Shown here: piece after piece, positions 15,912-24,956 of the stretch
Numbering within the stretch: the stretch's first letter is position 1
How the letters are laid out: every line of letters begins with the position of its first letter
Assembly (NCBI GenBank): GCA_008363385.1
Contig: RHKY01000045.1
Span: 1-42,903 of the forward strand
DNA: 42,903 nucleotides
From: Acidobacteriota bacterium
Lineage (GTDB): Bacteria > Acidobacteriota > Thermoanaerobaculia > UBA5066
Reading direction: 5' to 3'
The notes under the pieces: model-generated
Told to the model about the DNA's origin: nothing
The model's input: the letters and a program-made list of their open reading frames with translations, nothing else
Database searches by the model: none
Made by a program: the position numbers and the translations under genes

Positions 15912-17117
15912 GTGAAACGCCTGACCTCGATCCTCGTCCTCGCCGCCGCGGCGCTCGTCGCGCGCCCCGCCCTGGGCTGGAACCAGGAGACGCACCGGGC
16001 GATCGCGCTCGCCGCGCTCCACATCTCCCGCGCCGCCGACGCCCGCGTGCCGATCGAGTACCGCGACGCGTTCCTCGAGGCGACGGCCGAGGCCGACCCG
16101 TTCGACCGGACCTGCCTCTACCACCGCGGGACGCGCGACCACAAGGAAGCCGCGGTCCAGGCGGAGAAGATGTTCGTGGCCCTCTACTCGCCCCAGGCCA
16201 ACGCCAACCTCTACATGCGCTCGAAGATCCTGGGGCAGTTCGTCCACTACGTGGCCGACTGCGCGGTCCCCAACGCCCTCATCAGCGGCGGGCAGAGCTC
16301 GATCGTGAACTTCTTCGGGAACCGGAACTTCGTCCTCTACCGGTCCCCCCACCCGCTTCCCCGGCCGGCCGGCGCCCCGGCCCCGGCCGTGGCCGCCTCT
16401 CCGTCGTCCGCGCCGCCCCCGGGCAAGAGCTTTCGGGAGCTGCTCCAGATCTACGGCTCCGAGGCGCAGTGGGCCGAGGACCAGGAGGAGGGCTACTCCT
16501 TCACGTTCCGCCTCGCGGTGAACCTGGTGGCCGACGCCCTCCTCCTCCTGCCGCCCCGGGAGGGGAAGGAGAAGGCTCCCGACGCCGGGCCCGCCGTCTT
16601 CGTCATCAACCGGATGGACACCGGCCGCGGCGGCAAGTCGTACGACATGATGATGTACTCGGTCGAGAAGTACCAGGGCCGCTCGGGCCGGACCTACTCG
16701 GTCGTGACGGACATCTGGATCCTCCCCGGGGGCGGCCCTGCCAAGAGCGTCCCGAACCTCCTCGCCAAGAAGGCCCTTCAGGTCGTGGAGTGGCGCAAGA
16801 GGCAGGAGGGCGACGTGACGAAGATCCGAGCCCTCCTCTTCAACAACCAGGACGAGTGCGCCGTCGAGATGTCCGTCAAGGGGGCCAAGACCGGGTTCGC
16901 CATCCCCGGGTCGATCCCCCCCAACTCCCTCCGCGAGGTCGAGATCTCGATCCCGACGGCGTTCCTGGAGACCGAGAAGGTGCAGGTGGCGGGGAAGACC
17001 GGCCCCTGCTCGCCCTCGCCGGGGACGATCCCGGCCTCTCCCCGGGTGGTCTACGCCAACACCGCCAACCCCCCGGAGTTCAAGGAGCGGATCGCCGACA
17101 ACCCGCCGCCGCAGTGA
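15912..17117 (+). CDS. Secreted zinc-dependent phospholipase C / S1-P1 nuclease-like protein
   Basis: This 401-residue protein has a signal peptide ending ...VARPALG, so the mature chain would begin WNQETHRAIALAAL. An N-terminal Trp followed by His six residues in is how the Zn-dependent PLC and S1/P1 nuclease fold starts, where the amino group, Trp backbone and that His bind zinc. FVHYVADCAVPNAL corresponds to the family HYVxDxxxPxH block, but the final His is missing, so a zinc ligand may have changed. About residues 140-170 hold a Pro/Ala-rich insert. GTG 15912 is chosen because GGGAGGA precedes it and the signal peptide begins there; GTG 15867 is the alternative. Substrate and activity are unknown. 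Confidence 0.62.
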   Translation: MKRLTSILVLAAAALVARPALGWNQETHRAIALAALHISRAADARVPIEYRDAFLEATAEADPFDRTCLYHRGTRDHKEAAVQAEKMFVALYSPQANANLYMRSKILGQFVHYVADCAVPNALISGGQSSIVNFFGNRNFVLYRSPHPLPRPAGAPAPAVAASPSSAPPPGKSFRELLQIYGSEAQWAEDQEEGYSFTFRLAVNLVADALLLLPPREGKEKAPDAGPAVFVINRMDTGRGGKSYDMMMYSVEKYQGRSGRTYSVVTDIWILPGGGPAKSVPNLLAKKALQVVEWRKRQEGDVTKIRALLFNNQDECAVEMSVKGAKTGFAIPGSIPPNSLREVEISIPTAFLETEKVQVAGKTGPCSPSPGTIPASPRVVYANTANPPEFKERIADNPPPQ

Positions 17118-17148
17118 GGCGGCCCCTTCGCGCCGCGGGGTCGGCCGC

Positions 17149-17175
17149 CTTCTGCGCGGCAAAGTACTTGATGAC
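17149..17175 (+). promoter_or_regulatory. Operator/promoter-like site before membrane protein-regulator pair
   Basis: An imperfect palindrome (TTCTGC-GCG-GCAAAG) runs into AGTACTTGATGA, 31 nt before GTG 17206. The AGTACTTGATGA half is repeated exactly at 22698-22709 before the radical SAM gene. GATGAC (17170-17175) could act as a -10 element, although the matching -35 is poor. The winged-helix gene two open frames downstream is the obvious candidate binder, which would make this an autoregulatory site. That is inference from sharing and position. Confidence 0.5.
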
Positions 17176-17205
17176 TGCCCCCCTCGCGGGCGAGAATCCC
17201 GCGCG

Positions 17206-17811
17206 GTGAGCCAGGCCTCCCCTCCCGGCGCCCCTCCCGTGGTCCTCGCCGACCGCGCCCTCGACAACCTCCGGTACATCCGCGAGGCGATGGAGGGCTC
17301 GGCGACGTTCACGGCCGTGCCGGGCTGGGGCCAGGTCGGCTCGGGGGCCACGGCCGTCCTGGCCGCCCTCCTCGCGTCGCGGCAGCCCACCCCCGGCCGC
17401 TGGCTCGCCGTCTGGCTGGCCGCCGCGGCCGTCGCGGCGGCGATCTCGGGCGTGTCCCTCGCCGTGAAGGCGCGCCGGACGGGCGCCCCGCTCGCCTCCG
17501 GCCCCGCCCGGAAGTTCTTCCTCGCCTTCGCCCCTCCGGTCGTCGCCGCGGCGCTCCTGACGCCCGCCCTCTTCCTGGCCGGCGAGAAACGGCTCCTGCC
17601 GGGGACCTGGCTCCTCCTCTACGGCGCCGGCGTCGTGACGGCCGGGGCCCACTCGATCCGGGTCGTCCCGGCCATGGGGCTGTCGCTCATGGCGGCGGGC
17701 GCGGTCGCGCTCCTCCTCCCGGAGGGGCTCGCCGACGCCGCCATGGCGGCGGGCTTCGGCCTCCTCCTCGCCGGCTTCGGCGTCGTCATCGCGCGGAGGC
17801 ACGGTGGCTAG
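17206..17811 (+). CDS. Six-helix membrane protein of unknown function
   Basis: This 201-residue protein has a polar N-terminus (about 1-42, with DRALDNLRYIREAMEGSATFTAVPG) and about six hydrophobic helices (roughly 44-58, 67-88, 104-125, 131-148, 150-172, 177-197). I recognise no catalytic motif. The gene starts with GTG and overlaps the downstream winged-helix regulator by 8 nt, so the two are translationally coupled. Membrane protein plus small winged-helix regulator is a recurring pair in Acidobacteriota-like genomes, suggesting the membrane protein either signals to or is controlled by the regulator. An operator-like site lies 31 nt upstream. Confidence 0.8.
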   Translation: MSQASPPGAPPVVLADRALDNLRYIREAMEGSATFTAVPGWGQVGSGATAVLAALLASRQPTPGRWLAVWLAAAAVAAAISGVSLAVKARRTGAPLASGPARKFFLAFAPPVVAAALLTPALFLAGEKRLLPGTWLLLYGAGVVTAGAHSIRVVPAMGLSLMAAGAVALLLPEGLADAAMAAGFGLLLAGFGVVIARRHGG

Positions 17812-18187
17812 GGCGGAGCGGAAGGCGCGGCGCCTCCCTCCGGAGCCTCGCGGGCCCGCCGTCGCCGGGCTGCCGCCGGAGGCCCTTCCCGCGCCGGACC
17901 TCGACCGCCTCGTCCACGAGCGGGTCCGCCTCGGGATCGTCAGCGCCCTGGCGGCGCGCGAGCCCCTCTCCTTCGTCGACCTCAAGCAGATCCTCGGGGT
18001 GACGGACGGCAACCTCTCGGTCCACGCCCGGAAGCTGGAGGACGCGGGGTACGTCACCTGCACGAAGGGCTTCGACGGGCGGACGCCGCGGACGGAGTAC
18101 CGCCTCGCCCCGGCTGGCCGGAAGGCCCTGGCCCGGTACCTCGACCACATGGAGGCCCTGATCCGGGCGATGCGCTCCCGGGGCTGA
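17804..18187 (+). CDS. Winged-helix transcriptional regulator
   Basis: This 127-residue protein has a basic N-terminal tail (about 1-30) and a single winged-helix domain (about 34-120). The core reads LVHERVRLGIVSALAAREPLSFVDLKQIL, then GVTDGNLSVHARKLEDAGYV (recognition helix) and the wing TPRTEYRLAPAGRKAL. This is the small MarR/ArsR-like type (HTH_34-like) that binds DNA as a dimer and has no separate ligand domain. It overlaps the membrane-protein gene by 8 nt. A palindromic site shared by this operon's promoter and the radical SAM promoter is a likely target. It ends 28 nt before the Ser/Thr kinase gene. Confidence 0.88.
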   Translation: MARAERKARRLPPEPRGPAVAGLPPEALPAPDLDRLVHERVRLGIVSALAAREPLSFVDLKQILGVTDGNLSVHARKLEDAGYVTCTKGFDGRTPRTEYRLAPAGRKALARYLDHMEALIRAMRSRG

Positions 18188-18215
18188 GGGGGGCTCGCCC
18201 CGGCGCGGAGGAACG

Positions 18216-21002
18216 GTGAGCGGCGACGACCTGGACGAGCGGCCCACACAGGCGAGCGGCAGGACGCCCCCCACCGGGCGCCCCACGCCCGGCGAGATGC
18301 CGACGCGCGCCACCGTCGCCTCCTCGCTGGGGGTGGCCGCGACGGAGGGGTTCCCCGTGGCGGGCTGGGACCGCTACCAGTTCGTCGAGTTCCTCGGCGA
18401 GGGCGGGATGGGGCGCGTCTACAAGGCCTTCGACCCGCGCCTGAAGCGGACCGTGGCGCTGAAGTTCCTGAAGGGGGACGACCCGGAGCTGAACCGGCGG
18501 TTCCTGCAGGAGGCGCAGGCGCAGGCCCGCGTCGAGCACGAGAACGTCTGCCGCGTCTACGAGGTGGGCGAGGTCCACGGCCGGCTCTACATCGCCCTGC
18601 CGTTCCTCGAGGGCGAGCCCCTCTCCCGCGCGGCGCGGCAGATGAGCCTGGAGGAGAAGGTCCGGGTGATGGCGCAGGTGGCCGAGGGGCTGCACGCCGC
18701 CCACCGGATCGGCCTGGTGCACCGCGACGTCAAGCCGGGGAACGTGATCGTCGAGCGCGCCGAGGACGGGAGCCTCCACCCCTGGGTGACGGACTTCGGG
18801 CTGGCGCGGGAGGCGGCCGCCGAGGGGATGACCGTCACGGGCTCCGTGGTCGGGACGCCCTGGTACATGTCGCCGGAGCAGGCGCTCGGCCGCACGCGGC
18901 TCCTGGACCGGCGGTCCGACGTCTTCAGCGCCGGCGTCACGCTCTACGAGGTCCTCGCCGGGCGGCCCCCGTTCGAGGGCGAGTCGCCGCTGGACGTCAT
19001 GAGGAAGATCGTCGAGGAGGAGCCGAGGCCCCTCTCGGCCGTCGTCGAGGGGTTCCCGGTCGACCTGGACACGGTCGTCCTGAAGTGCCTGGAGAAGGAG
19101 CCCTCCCGGAGATACGACTCGGCGCGGGCGCTGGCCGAGGACCTCCGCCGCTTCCTGGACGGCGAGCCGGTCGTGGCCCGGCCGCTCTCGCTCGCCGGGC
19201 GGCTCGCCCGCCGGGCGCGGAGGAACCTCCCGCTGACGGCGGCGCTCTCGGCCCTCGTCCTCGTCCTCCTCGTCTCCGCCGCGCTCGCGGTCCGCTCGGC
19301 GCTGACGACGCGGGCGCGGACGGCGCTCGCCCAGTCCCTCGGCCAGGAGGTCCGCGAGGTCGAGGTCCTGATGCGCTTCGCCTCCCACACGCTCCCGCGC
19401 CACGACGTGACGCGCGAACGGGACGTGGCCCGGGCGCGGCTCTCGGACCTCGAGAAGCGGGTCGCGCACCTGCCGGCCTCGCTCCGCCCCCCCGGCGACT
19501 ACGCCCTGGGCCGGGGGCTCCTGGCCGTGGGCGAGTACGCGCGGGCCCGCGAGCGGCTGCAGGCGGCGTGGGACGCCGGTTTCCGCGGGCCCGACGTCTC
19601 GTACGCCCTGGGGATGACGCTGGCGCGGCTCTACGAGCGGGAGCTCCGGGGCCTCGCCGCCGCCCCCACGCCCGAGGAGCGCGCGCGAAGGAAGGAGGAG
19701 CTGGAGCGCTCGCTCCGGAAGGCGGCCCTCGTCCACCTGCGCGAGGCGCGCGCCGTCAGGATCGACGCCCCCGAGCTCGTCACGGCCCTCGTCGCGGACC
19801 TCGAGGGGGACTTCGACCGCGCCGCGGAGCTCTCGCGCCGGGCCGCCGAGCGGGTGCCGTGGCTCTACGAGGCGCGGACGATGGAGGGGCGGGCGCTCAG
19901 GCGCCGGGCGGACAAGCTGAAGGACGCCGGGAAGGACGAGGAGGCGCTCGGCGACTACCGGCGCGCCGAGGAGGCGTTCCTCTCGGCGGTGGAGACGGCC
20001 CGGAGCGACCCCGAGGCGCACCTGGGCCTCTGCACCCTCTACAGCGAGCTGATGGACTTCGACTGGAAGCGGCGGCTCCCGCCGGCCGAGCGCTTCGCCA
20101 CAGCCGCCGAGTGGTGCGACCGGGCGATCGCCGTCGACCCCGAGAGCGCGCTCGCCCGCCTGCGCGCCTCGGACGTCCTGTGGCGCCGGGCCGAGTTCCT
20201 CGTCGCCGAGGGGAGGGACCCGCGGCCCGACCTCGAGCGGTCGATCGAGCTGGCCGAGTCGACGATCCCGTCCGGGTTCGACCTCTCCTACGCCTACGAC
20301 AACCTCGGCATCGCCTGGCACCAGCGCGGCGAGTGGGAGCTCGCGCAGGGGATCGACCCGCGCGCGTCGTTCGGCAAGGCCGTCGAGAGCTACGAGGTCT
20401 GCCTGACCCGCTTCCCGGGCCTCTTCTCGACGTACTGCAACGCGGCGAACGTCCTCGCCCGGCTGGCGGGCTACGAGGTGGACGAGGGCCGCGACCCCGC
20501 CGCCCTCCTCCGGAGGGGCCGGGAGGTCGTCGCGCGCGGGAGGAAGGTGAGCCCTCACTTCTGCGTCCCGGCAGGGCTGGCGTCGCTGGAGCTCGAGGCG
20601 CTCCGGCACGCGCTGGCCACCGGGGCGGACCCGTCGGAGCCCGGCCGGGCCGTCCGCGCGGCGCTCGCGGAGGTGCGGGAGAAGAACCCGACGCACGCCG
20701 AGGTGCCGATCCAGGAGGCCCGCGTCGCCCTCCTCCTCGCCGAGAGGGAGGTCCGCGCGGGCGGCGACCCCGCCGGCTCTCTCTCGGAGGCGCGCGTGGC
20801 CGTGGAGAGGCTCCGGGCGCTCAACCCCGGGGCGCGGGACCTGCCGCTCCTCCTGGCCGAGGCGCGCCTCGTGGAGGCGGCGCTCCTCCTCCGGCAGGGG
20901 AGGGGCGCGGCGGCGCGGAGGGAGCGCGAGGCGGCCCTGTCGGCCGACCCGTCCCTCGCGCGCCGGAGGCCCACGCTCGCGAAGGCCGCCGGGCTGCGCT
21001 GA
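18216..21002 (+). CDS. Ser/Thr protein kinase with TM helix and C-terminal helical-repeat (TPR-like) domain
   Basis: This 928-residue protein is a typical bacterial receptor-style kinase. An unstructured Thr/Pro-rich N-terminus (1-45) precedes the kinase domain (about 54-315): GEGGMGRVYKAF loop, K83, HRDVKPGN with D171, DFG 193-195, GTPWYMSPEQ. A transmembrane helix spans about 339-360. The remaining about 570 residues are Ala/Arg/Glu-rich helices with TPR character (e.g. DYRRAEEAFLSAVETARSDPEAHLGLCTLYSELMD), probably outside the membrane for binding partners. GTG 18216 has GGAGGAAC upstream. It ends one base before the end of the convergent FHA-cyclase gene. FHA domains bind phosphothreonine, so these neighbours may be functionally linked. 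Confidence 0.93.
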   Translation: MSGDDLDERPTQASGRTPPTGRPTPGEMPTRATVASSLGVAATEGFPVAGWDRYQFVEFLGEGGMGRVYKAFDPRLKRTVALKFLKGDDPELNRRFLQEAQAQARVEHENVCRVYEVGEVHGRLYIALPFLEGEPLSRAARQMSLEEKVRVMAQVAEGLHAAHRIGLVHRDVKPGNVIVERAEDGSLHPWVTDFGLAREAAAEGMTVTGSVVGTPWYMSPEQALGRTRLLDRRSDVFSAGVTLYEVLAGRPPFEGESPLDVMRKIVEEEPRPLSAVVEGFPVDLDTVVLKCLEKEPSRRYDSARALAEDLRRFLDGEPVVARPLSLAGRLARRARRNLPLTAALSALVLVLLVSAALAVRSALTTRARTALAQSLGQEVREVEVLMRFASHTLPRHDVTRERDVARARLSDLEKRVAHLPASLRPPGDYALGRGLLAVGEYARARERLQAAWDAGFRGPDVSYALGMTLARLYERELRGLAAAPTPEERARRKEELERSLRKAALVHLREARAVRIDAPELVTALVADLEGDFDRAAELSRRAAERVPWLYEARTMEGRALRRRADKLKDAGKDEEALGDYRRAEEAFLSAVETARSDPEAHLGLCTLYSELMDFDWKRRLPPAERFATAAEWCDRAIAVDPESALARLRASDVLWRRAEFLVAEGRDPRPDLERSIELAESTIPSGFDLSYAYDNLGIAWHQRGEWELAQGIDPRASFGKAVESYEVCLTRFPGLFSTYCNAANVLARLAGYEVDEGRDPAALLRRGREVVARGRKVSPHFCVPAGLASLELEALRHALATGADPSEPGRAVRAALAEVREKNPTHAEVPIQEARVALLLAEREVRAGGDPAGSLSEARVAVERLRALNPGARDLPLLLAEARLVEAALLLRQGRGAAARREREAALSADPSLARRRPTLAKAAGLR

Positions 21003-21003
21003 G

Positions 21004-22611
21004 TCAGGGGGCGGGCGCCGGCGGAACGGGGGTCTCGGCCGCCGGCTCCGGCGCCTCGGCCCGCACGACCCGGTAGGCCTGGATCGGCTCCGACTTCCCC
21101 TTGACCATCGCCGGGGGCAGCGCCGCGAGCGGGACGTCGTCCTTCGTCAGCCGCGAGCGCGTCGCCTCCGAGAGGACCACCTCGCCGGCGCTGGCGAGGT
21201 TGCAGACGCGGCTCGCCACGTTCGTCGTGTCGCCGATGGCGGCGAACTGGACGTAGTCGTGCGAGCCGATGTTCCCGAACGTGACCGGCCCCGAGTTCAG
21301 GCCGATGTGGATCGCCAGCTCGGGCTCCTCGCCGCGGGCGGCGTTCAGCCCCACCATCGCCTGCTGCATCTCCAGGGCCGCCGCGAGCGCCCGGTCGGCG
21401 TCGTCGGGCTTGGCGTGCGGGACGCCCCAGATCGCCATCAGCGCGTCGCCGATGTACTTCTCCAGCGTCCCCTCGTGCCGGAAGACGATCTCGGCCATCA
21501 CGGGGAAGTAGCGGTGCAGGAGCGCGACGATCTCGCTCGACTTCCGCCCCGAGGAGAGGGCCGTGAAGCCGCTGATGTCCGAGAAGAGGACCGTGACGCC
21601 CGCGTCGTACGGCTTCTGCCCGAAGTCGGGCGACTCCATCAACGGGCCGATGACCGTGGGCGGGAAGAAGCGCAGCAGGCTGCTGCGCCTCACGGCTTCC
21701 TCGGAGAGCTGCCGCGCGAGGCTGGCGTTCTCCACGGCGATCCCGGCCTGGCCGGCGAAGGCCTCCAGGAACTCCAGGTCCTCCTGCTGGAAGCGGCCCG
21801 GGATGGTGAGGTGGTCGACGTAGAGGGCGCCCAGCACCTTCTCGCGGCTCTTGACCGGGACGCACATCGCGGCCCGGATCTGCGCGCCGTAGATCGACGT
21901 CGAGCCGGCGAAGCGCGGGTCGGCCACGGCGTCGCCCAGGACCAGCCCCGCCCCCTTCTCGAAGGCGTGCTGGACGATCCGCTGGCTGTAGATCGGCGCC
22001 TCGCCCATCGGCCCCCCGACCGCGCGCGCCAGCCGCGGCTCGAGGGCCCCGGTCTTCTCGTCGGCGAGCAGGAGCGCGGCCCGGTCCACCTCGAAGATCT
22101 GGAAGAGGAGGTCGAAGATCTTCGGCAGGAGCGTGTCGAGCGGCTCCGGCGAGGTGAGCATCTGGCTCACCGTCAGGAGGAGCTTCAGCTTGTCCTCGGC
22201 GCGCTGCTCGGGGGCCGCGGCCTTGATCCTGAGGGCCGACTGGGACGCCTCGCCTCCGGCCCCCATCTCGAGCAGCCTCTTCATGTCCTGCTCGTAGGCC
22301 GCGCGGCTCGCCTGCTTGGCGACCCGCTCCTCCTCGAAGTCGAAGAAGATGTCGCCCAGCTGGACCCGGTCGCCGTTCTTCAGCCGGCACTGCTGCACCT
22401 GCAGCCCGTCGACGAAGCTCCCGTTCAGGCTCTTGAGGTCGACCAGGATGACCCGGTCGTCCTCGACGTCGAACCGGGCGTGGTGGCGCGAGAGGCTGAC
22501 GTGGGCGACGACCACGTCGTTCTCGCGCGAGCGGCCGACGGTGTTCGGCCCGCCCTTGAGGGTCCACTTCTCTTCCGACGGGAGGCCGCGGTCGCGGGTG
22601 AGGGTCGGCAT
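21004..22611 (-). CDS. FHA-GAF-class III adenylate cyclase
   Basis: This 535-residue soluble protein has an FHA domain at about 18-92 (GRSRENDVVVAHVSLSRHHA, then SLNGSFVDG), a GAF domain at about 145-300 and a class III cyclase domain at about 335-485. Catalytic residues look intact: metal-binding D345 (LFSDISGFT) and D389 (YIGDALMAIWG), adenine-selecting K385 and D461, and transition-state N464 and R468. cAMP is therefore the predicted product. The FHA domain should bind phosphothreonine peptides, placing it downstream of a Ser/Thr kinase such as its convergent neighbour. ATG 22611 starts the FHA domain directly. The frame stays open upstream, but that stretch is low-complexity and overlaps the divergent promoter. 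Confidence 0.92.
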   Translation of the reverse strand: MPTLTRDRGLPSEEKWTLKGGPNTVGRSRENDVVVAHVSLSRHHARFDVEDDRVILVDLKSLNGSFVDGLQVQQCRLKNGDRVQLGDIFFDFEEERVAKQASRAAYEQDMKRLLEMGAGGEASQSALRIKAAAPEQRAEDKLKLLLTVSQMLTSPEPLDTLLPKIFDLLFQIFEVDRAALLLADEKTGALEPRLARAVGGPMGEAPIYSQRIVQHAFEKGAGLVLGDAVADPRFAGSTSIYGAQIRAAMCVPVKSREKVLGALYVDHLTIPGRFQQEDLEFLEAFAGQAGIAVENASLARQLSEEAVRRSSLLRFFPPTVIGPLMESPDFGQKPYDAGVTVLFSDISGFTALSSGRKSSEIVALLHRYFPVMAEIVFRHEGTLEKYIGDALMAIWGVPHAKPDDADRALAAALEMQQAMVGLNAARGEEPELAIHIGLNSGPVTFGNIGSHDYVQFAAIGDTTNVASRVCNLASAGEVVLSEATRSRLTKDDVPLAALPPAMVKGKSEPIQAYRVVRAEAPEPAAETPVPPAPAP

Positions 22612-22680
22612 GCCGGGCCGGATTCTCTTCCGGCGGGGGGGGCGGCGTCGACCCGCCCGCCCGGAGGCCGCCCGGGGCGC

Positions 22681-22710
22681 TTGACTTTGTAGTACAGAGT
22701 ACTTGATGAT
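22681..22710 (+). promoter_or_regulatory. Promoter with embedded palindromic operator before the radical SAM gene
   Basis: TTGACT (22681-22686), an 18-nt spacer and GATGAT (22705-22710) make a plausible sigma70-type promoter. Inside it is an imperfect palindrome, ACTTTGTA-G-TACAGAGT (22684-22700), followed by ACTTGATGA. The 12-mer AGTACTTGATGA also occurs at 17163-17174 before the membrane protein/winged-helix pair. A repressor binding here would block the promoter. The winged-helix protein at 17804-18187 is the likeliest candidate, but this is inferred. Confidence 0.6.
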
Positions 22711-22744
22711 CTGTGGCGTGAAGCCGCTCCCCGCCCCCGCCGCC

Positions 22745-24226
22745 ATGCGCCTCCCGCCGCCGCTCCCCTCCGCGCGCCCCGGGAGCCGCCCGGCGGAGAG
22801 GACCGTCCTCCTCGTCAACCCGTTCTACGCCAAGGACCCGCGCGCCTCCTTCGGCAAGCACGTCCTGACTCCGTCGCTCGCGCTGACGACGCTGGCCGCC
22901 GCGACGCCCCCGGGCTGGGACGTGCGCCTCTTCGACGAGAACCTCCTCCGCGGCGCCTGCCCCGCCGACCCGCCGCCCCGCGTCGCCGGGATCACGGTCC
23001 ACGTCGCCTTCGCCCGGCGCGCCTACGAGCTGGCCGACCGGTTCCGCGCGCTCGGCTCGACCGTCGTCCTCGGCGGGCCCCACGTCCTGGCCTGCCCGGA
23101 GGAGGCCGCCGCGCACGCCGACGCCGTCGTCGTCGGCAACGGGGTTCCGGCCTGGCCCCGCGTCCTGTCGGACCTCGAAGCGGGCCGCCTCGCGCCGCGG
23201 TACGACGGCTCGTGGCGCGACCCGCTCGGGGCCGAGCCCCCGCCGCGGCGCGACCTCCTCCCGCCGTCCGCGTTCCTGACGCGGGCCAGCGTCCTGGCCA
23301 CGCGCGGCTGCCACAACCGGTGCGGCTTCTGCTGGCTCGCGACGGACGGCCTCGCCCAGCCGTACCAGGTCCGCGCGCCGGAGGCGGTGGCGCGCGAGGT
23401 CGCCGGGAGCGGCGAGCCGTACGCCGTCTTCCTCGACAACAACCTCGGGTCCCGCCCCGGCTACCTCCGCGCGCTCTGCCGGGCCCTCCGGCCTCTCGGG
23501 GTGATCTGGAGCGCCGCCGTCTCCCTCGACGTCGCCGACGACCCGTCCCTCGTCCGCGAGATGGCGCTCTCCGGTTGCACGGGCGTCTTCGTCGGCTTCG
23601 AGTCGCTCGCCGACGAGAACCTCGCCGGGGCGGGGAAGAGGGGCCCGCGGTCGTCCGACTACTCCCGCCGCGTCGGCCTCTTCCACGACGGCGGGATCCA
23701 GGTGAACGGGAGCTTCGTCCTCGGGTTCGACGCCGACGGCCCCGACGTCTTCGACAGGACCGTCTCGTGGATCGAGGAGGCGCGGCTCGAGTGCGCCACC
23801 TTCCACGTCCTGACGCCCTATCCCGGCACCCCCCTGTTCCGCAGGCTCGAGGCCGAGGGGCGGATCCTCACGCGCGACTGGGACCTCTACGACACCGCGC
23901 ACTGCGTCTTCCGCCCGGCGCGGATGAGCCCCGCGGCGCTGGAGGAGGGGTACGCGAGGTGCTACGAGCGGCTCTTCTCTCTCCGCTCCGTCTGGGAGAG
24001 GCGGCCGGCCCAGGCGGCTGCCGTCCCTCCGTACCTCCTGATGTCGCTCCTCTACAAGCGCGCCAACCCGCTCTGGAGCTTCCTGATCCGGAGCGGGCTC
24101 ACGCACGCCGCCTGGCGCCCGCTCGTCGCGGCGTCGCGCCTGAGGCACCTGCGGTTCCGGAGGCGGCTCGCCCGTGGAACCCCGGCGCGGGGCGCCGCGG
24201 CGATCCCGGTGGCGGCGGGGGTGTGA
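22745..24226 (+). CDS. B12-binding-domain radical SAM protein
   Basis: This 493-residue protein has an N-terminal Rossmann-like B12-binding region (about 18-140: [28 protein letters not shown]). A radical SAM barrel follows with the cluster motif [10 protein letters not shown] (C189, C193, C196 from this start). A basic C-terminal segment (about 425-480, [22 protein letters not shown]) is typical of lipid- or natural-product-associated members. The substrate is unknown; methylation or C-C rearrangement is usual for the class. ATG 22745 is chosen because it lies 35 nt past the promoter, like the arrangement at 17206. In-frame ATG 22703 and GTG 22718 are inside or next to the operator. The last four bases overlap the uppS-like gene (GTGA). 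Confidence 0.87.
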   Translation: MRLPPPLPSARPGSRPAERTVLLVNPFYAKDPRASFGKHVLTPSLALTTLAAATPPGWDVRLFDENLLRGACPADPPPRVAGITVHVAFARRAYELADRFRALGSTVVLGGPHVLACPEEAAAHADAVVVGNGVPAWPRVLSDLEAGRLAPRYDGSWRDPLGAEPPPRRDLLPPSAFLTRASVLATRGCHNRCGFCWLATDGLAQPYQVRAPEAVAREVAGSGEPYAVFLDNNLGSRPGYLRALCRALRPLGVIWSAAVSLDVADDPSLVREMALSGCTGVFVGFESLADENLAGAGKRGPRSSDYSRRVGLFHDGGIQVNGSFVLGFDADGPDVFDRTVSWIEEARLECATFHVLTPYPGTPLFRRLEAEGRILTRDWDLYDTAHCVFRPARMSPAALEEGYARCYERLFSLRSVWERRPAQAAAVPPYLLMSLLYKRANPLWSFLIRSGLTHAAWRPLVAASRLRHLRFRRRLARGTPARGAAAIPVAAGV

Positions 24227-24888
24227 CGGTGGCGGGCCTCCACGTGGCGGTCATCATGGACGGCAACGGCCGCTGGGCCACCTCCCGCGGCCGGGCGCGC
24301 CCGGAGGGGCACCGCGCGGGCGGGGACGCCCTCCGGCGGACCGTCGAGGCGGCGCCCGGCCTCGGGATCGGGACGCTCACCCTCTTCGCCTTCTCCTCGG
24401 AGAACTGGAAGCGCCCGGAGAGCGAGGTCCGGGCGCTGATGGACCTCTTCGCCGCCTACCTGGCCCGGGAGACGGGCCGGTGCGCGAGGGACGGCGTCCG
24501 CCTCACGGTCCTCGGCCGGCGGGACCGCCTCCCGCGGCCCCTCGTGGCGGCCGTGGCGCGCGCCGAGGCGCGGACCGGAGGCGGGACGCGCCTCTGGCTC
24601 CGCCTGGCGATCGACTACTCGGGCCGCGCCGCGATCCGCGGGGGCGACGTGGGCCCCGACGTCGACCTCCTGATCCGGACGGGGGGAGAGAGGAGGCTCT
24701 CGGACTTCCTCCTCTGGGAGTGCGCCTGGGCCGAGATCCTCTTCACGGACGTCATGTGGCCGGACTTCTCCGGGGAGGACCTCGCCCGCGCGATCGGGGA
24801 CTTCCAGCGGCGCGAGCGGCGGTTCGGGGGCCTTCCCCGCGTCCCGCCCGGGCTGGCGCCCCCGCCGCCCCCGCCGGCACCCTGCTAG
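24223..24888 (+). CDS. uppS: Short UppS-like cis-prenyltransferase
   Basis: This 221-residue protein is of the undecaprenyl diphosphate synthase family, which extends farnesyl diphosphate with isopentenyl units in cis. The signatures are present: catalytic D13 in [37 protein letters not shown] and the VMWPDF / RERRFGG end. Between DYSGR and VDLLIRT only about 11 residues remain, where E. coli UppS has about 40. This removes the helices that help shape the product tunnel, so chain length may differ. GTG 24223 overlaps the radical SAM stop by four bases, so the two are co-translated. It may be a specialised paralogue and not the cell-wall enzyme. A Pro-rich tail ends the protein. Confidence 0.85.
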   Translation: MTVAGLHVAVIMDGNGRWATSRGRARPEGHRAGGDALRRTVEAAPGLGIGTLTLFAFSSENWKRPESEVRALMDLFAAYLARETGRCARDGVRLTVLGRRDRLPRPLVAAVARAEARTGGGTRLWLRLAIDYSGRAAIRGGDVGPDVDLLIRTGGERRLSDFLLWECAWAEILFTDVMWPDFSGEDLARAIGDFQRRERRFGGLPRVPPGLAPPPPPPAPC

Positions 24889-24956
24889 GATGTCGGGGTT
24901 CCCGCGGAATCCAGGAGAGGCGTTCGCGACGGTGGCCGCGCGGGACGGGAGGAGCC

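Noticed and set aside
22703-22744. ATG 22703 as start of the radical SAM protein
   Set aside because: It lies inside the promoter/operator palindrome, so transcripts would begin after it.
20555-24148. 1197-codon minus-strand frame
   Set aside because: Runs antisense to the kinase and radical SAM genes and out of frame with the cyclase; low-complexity translation.
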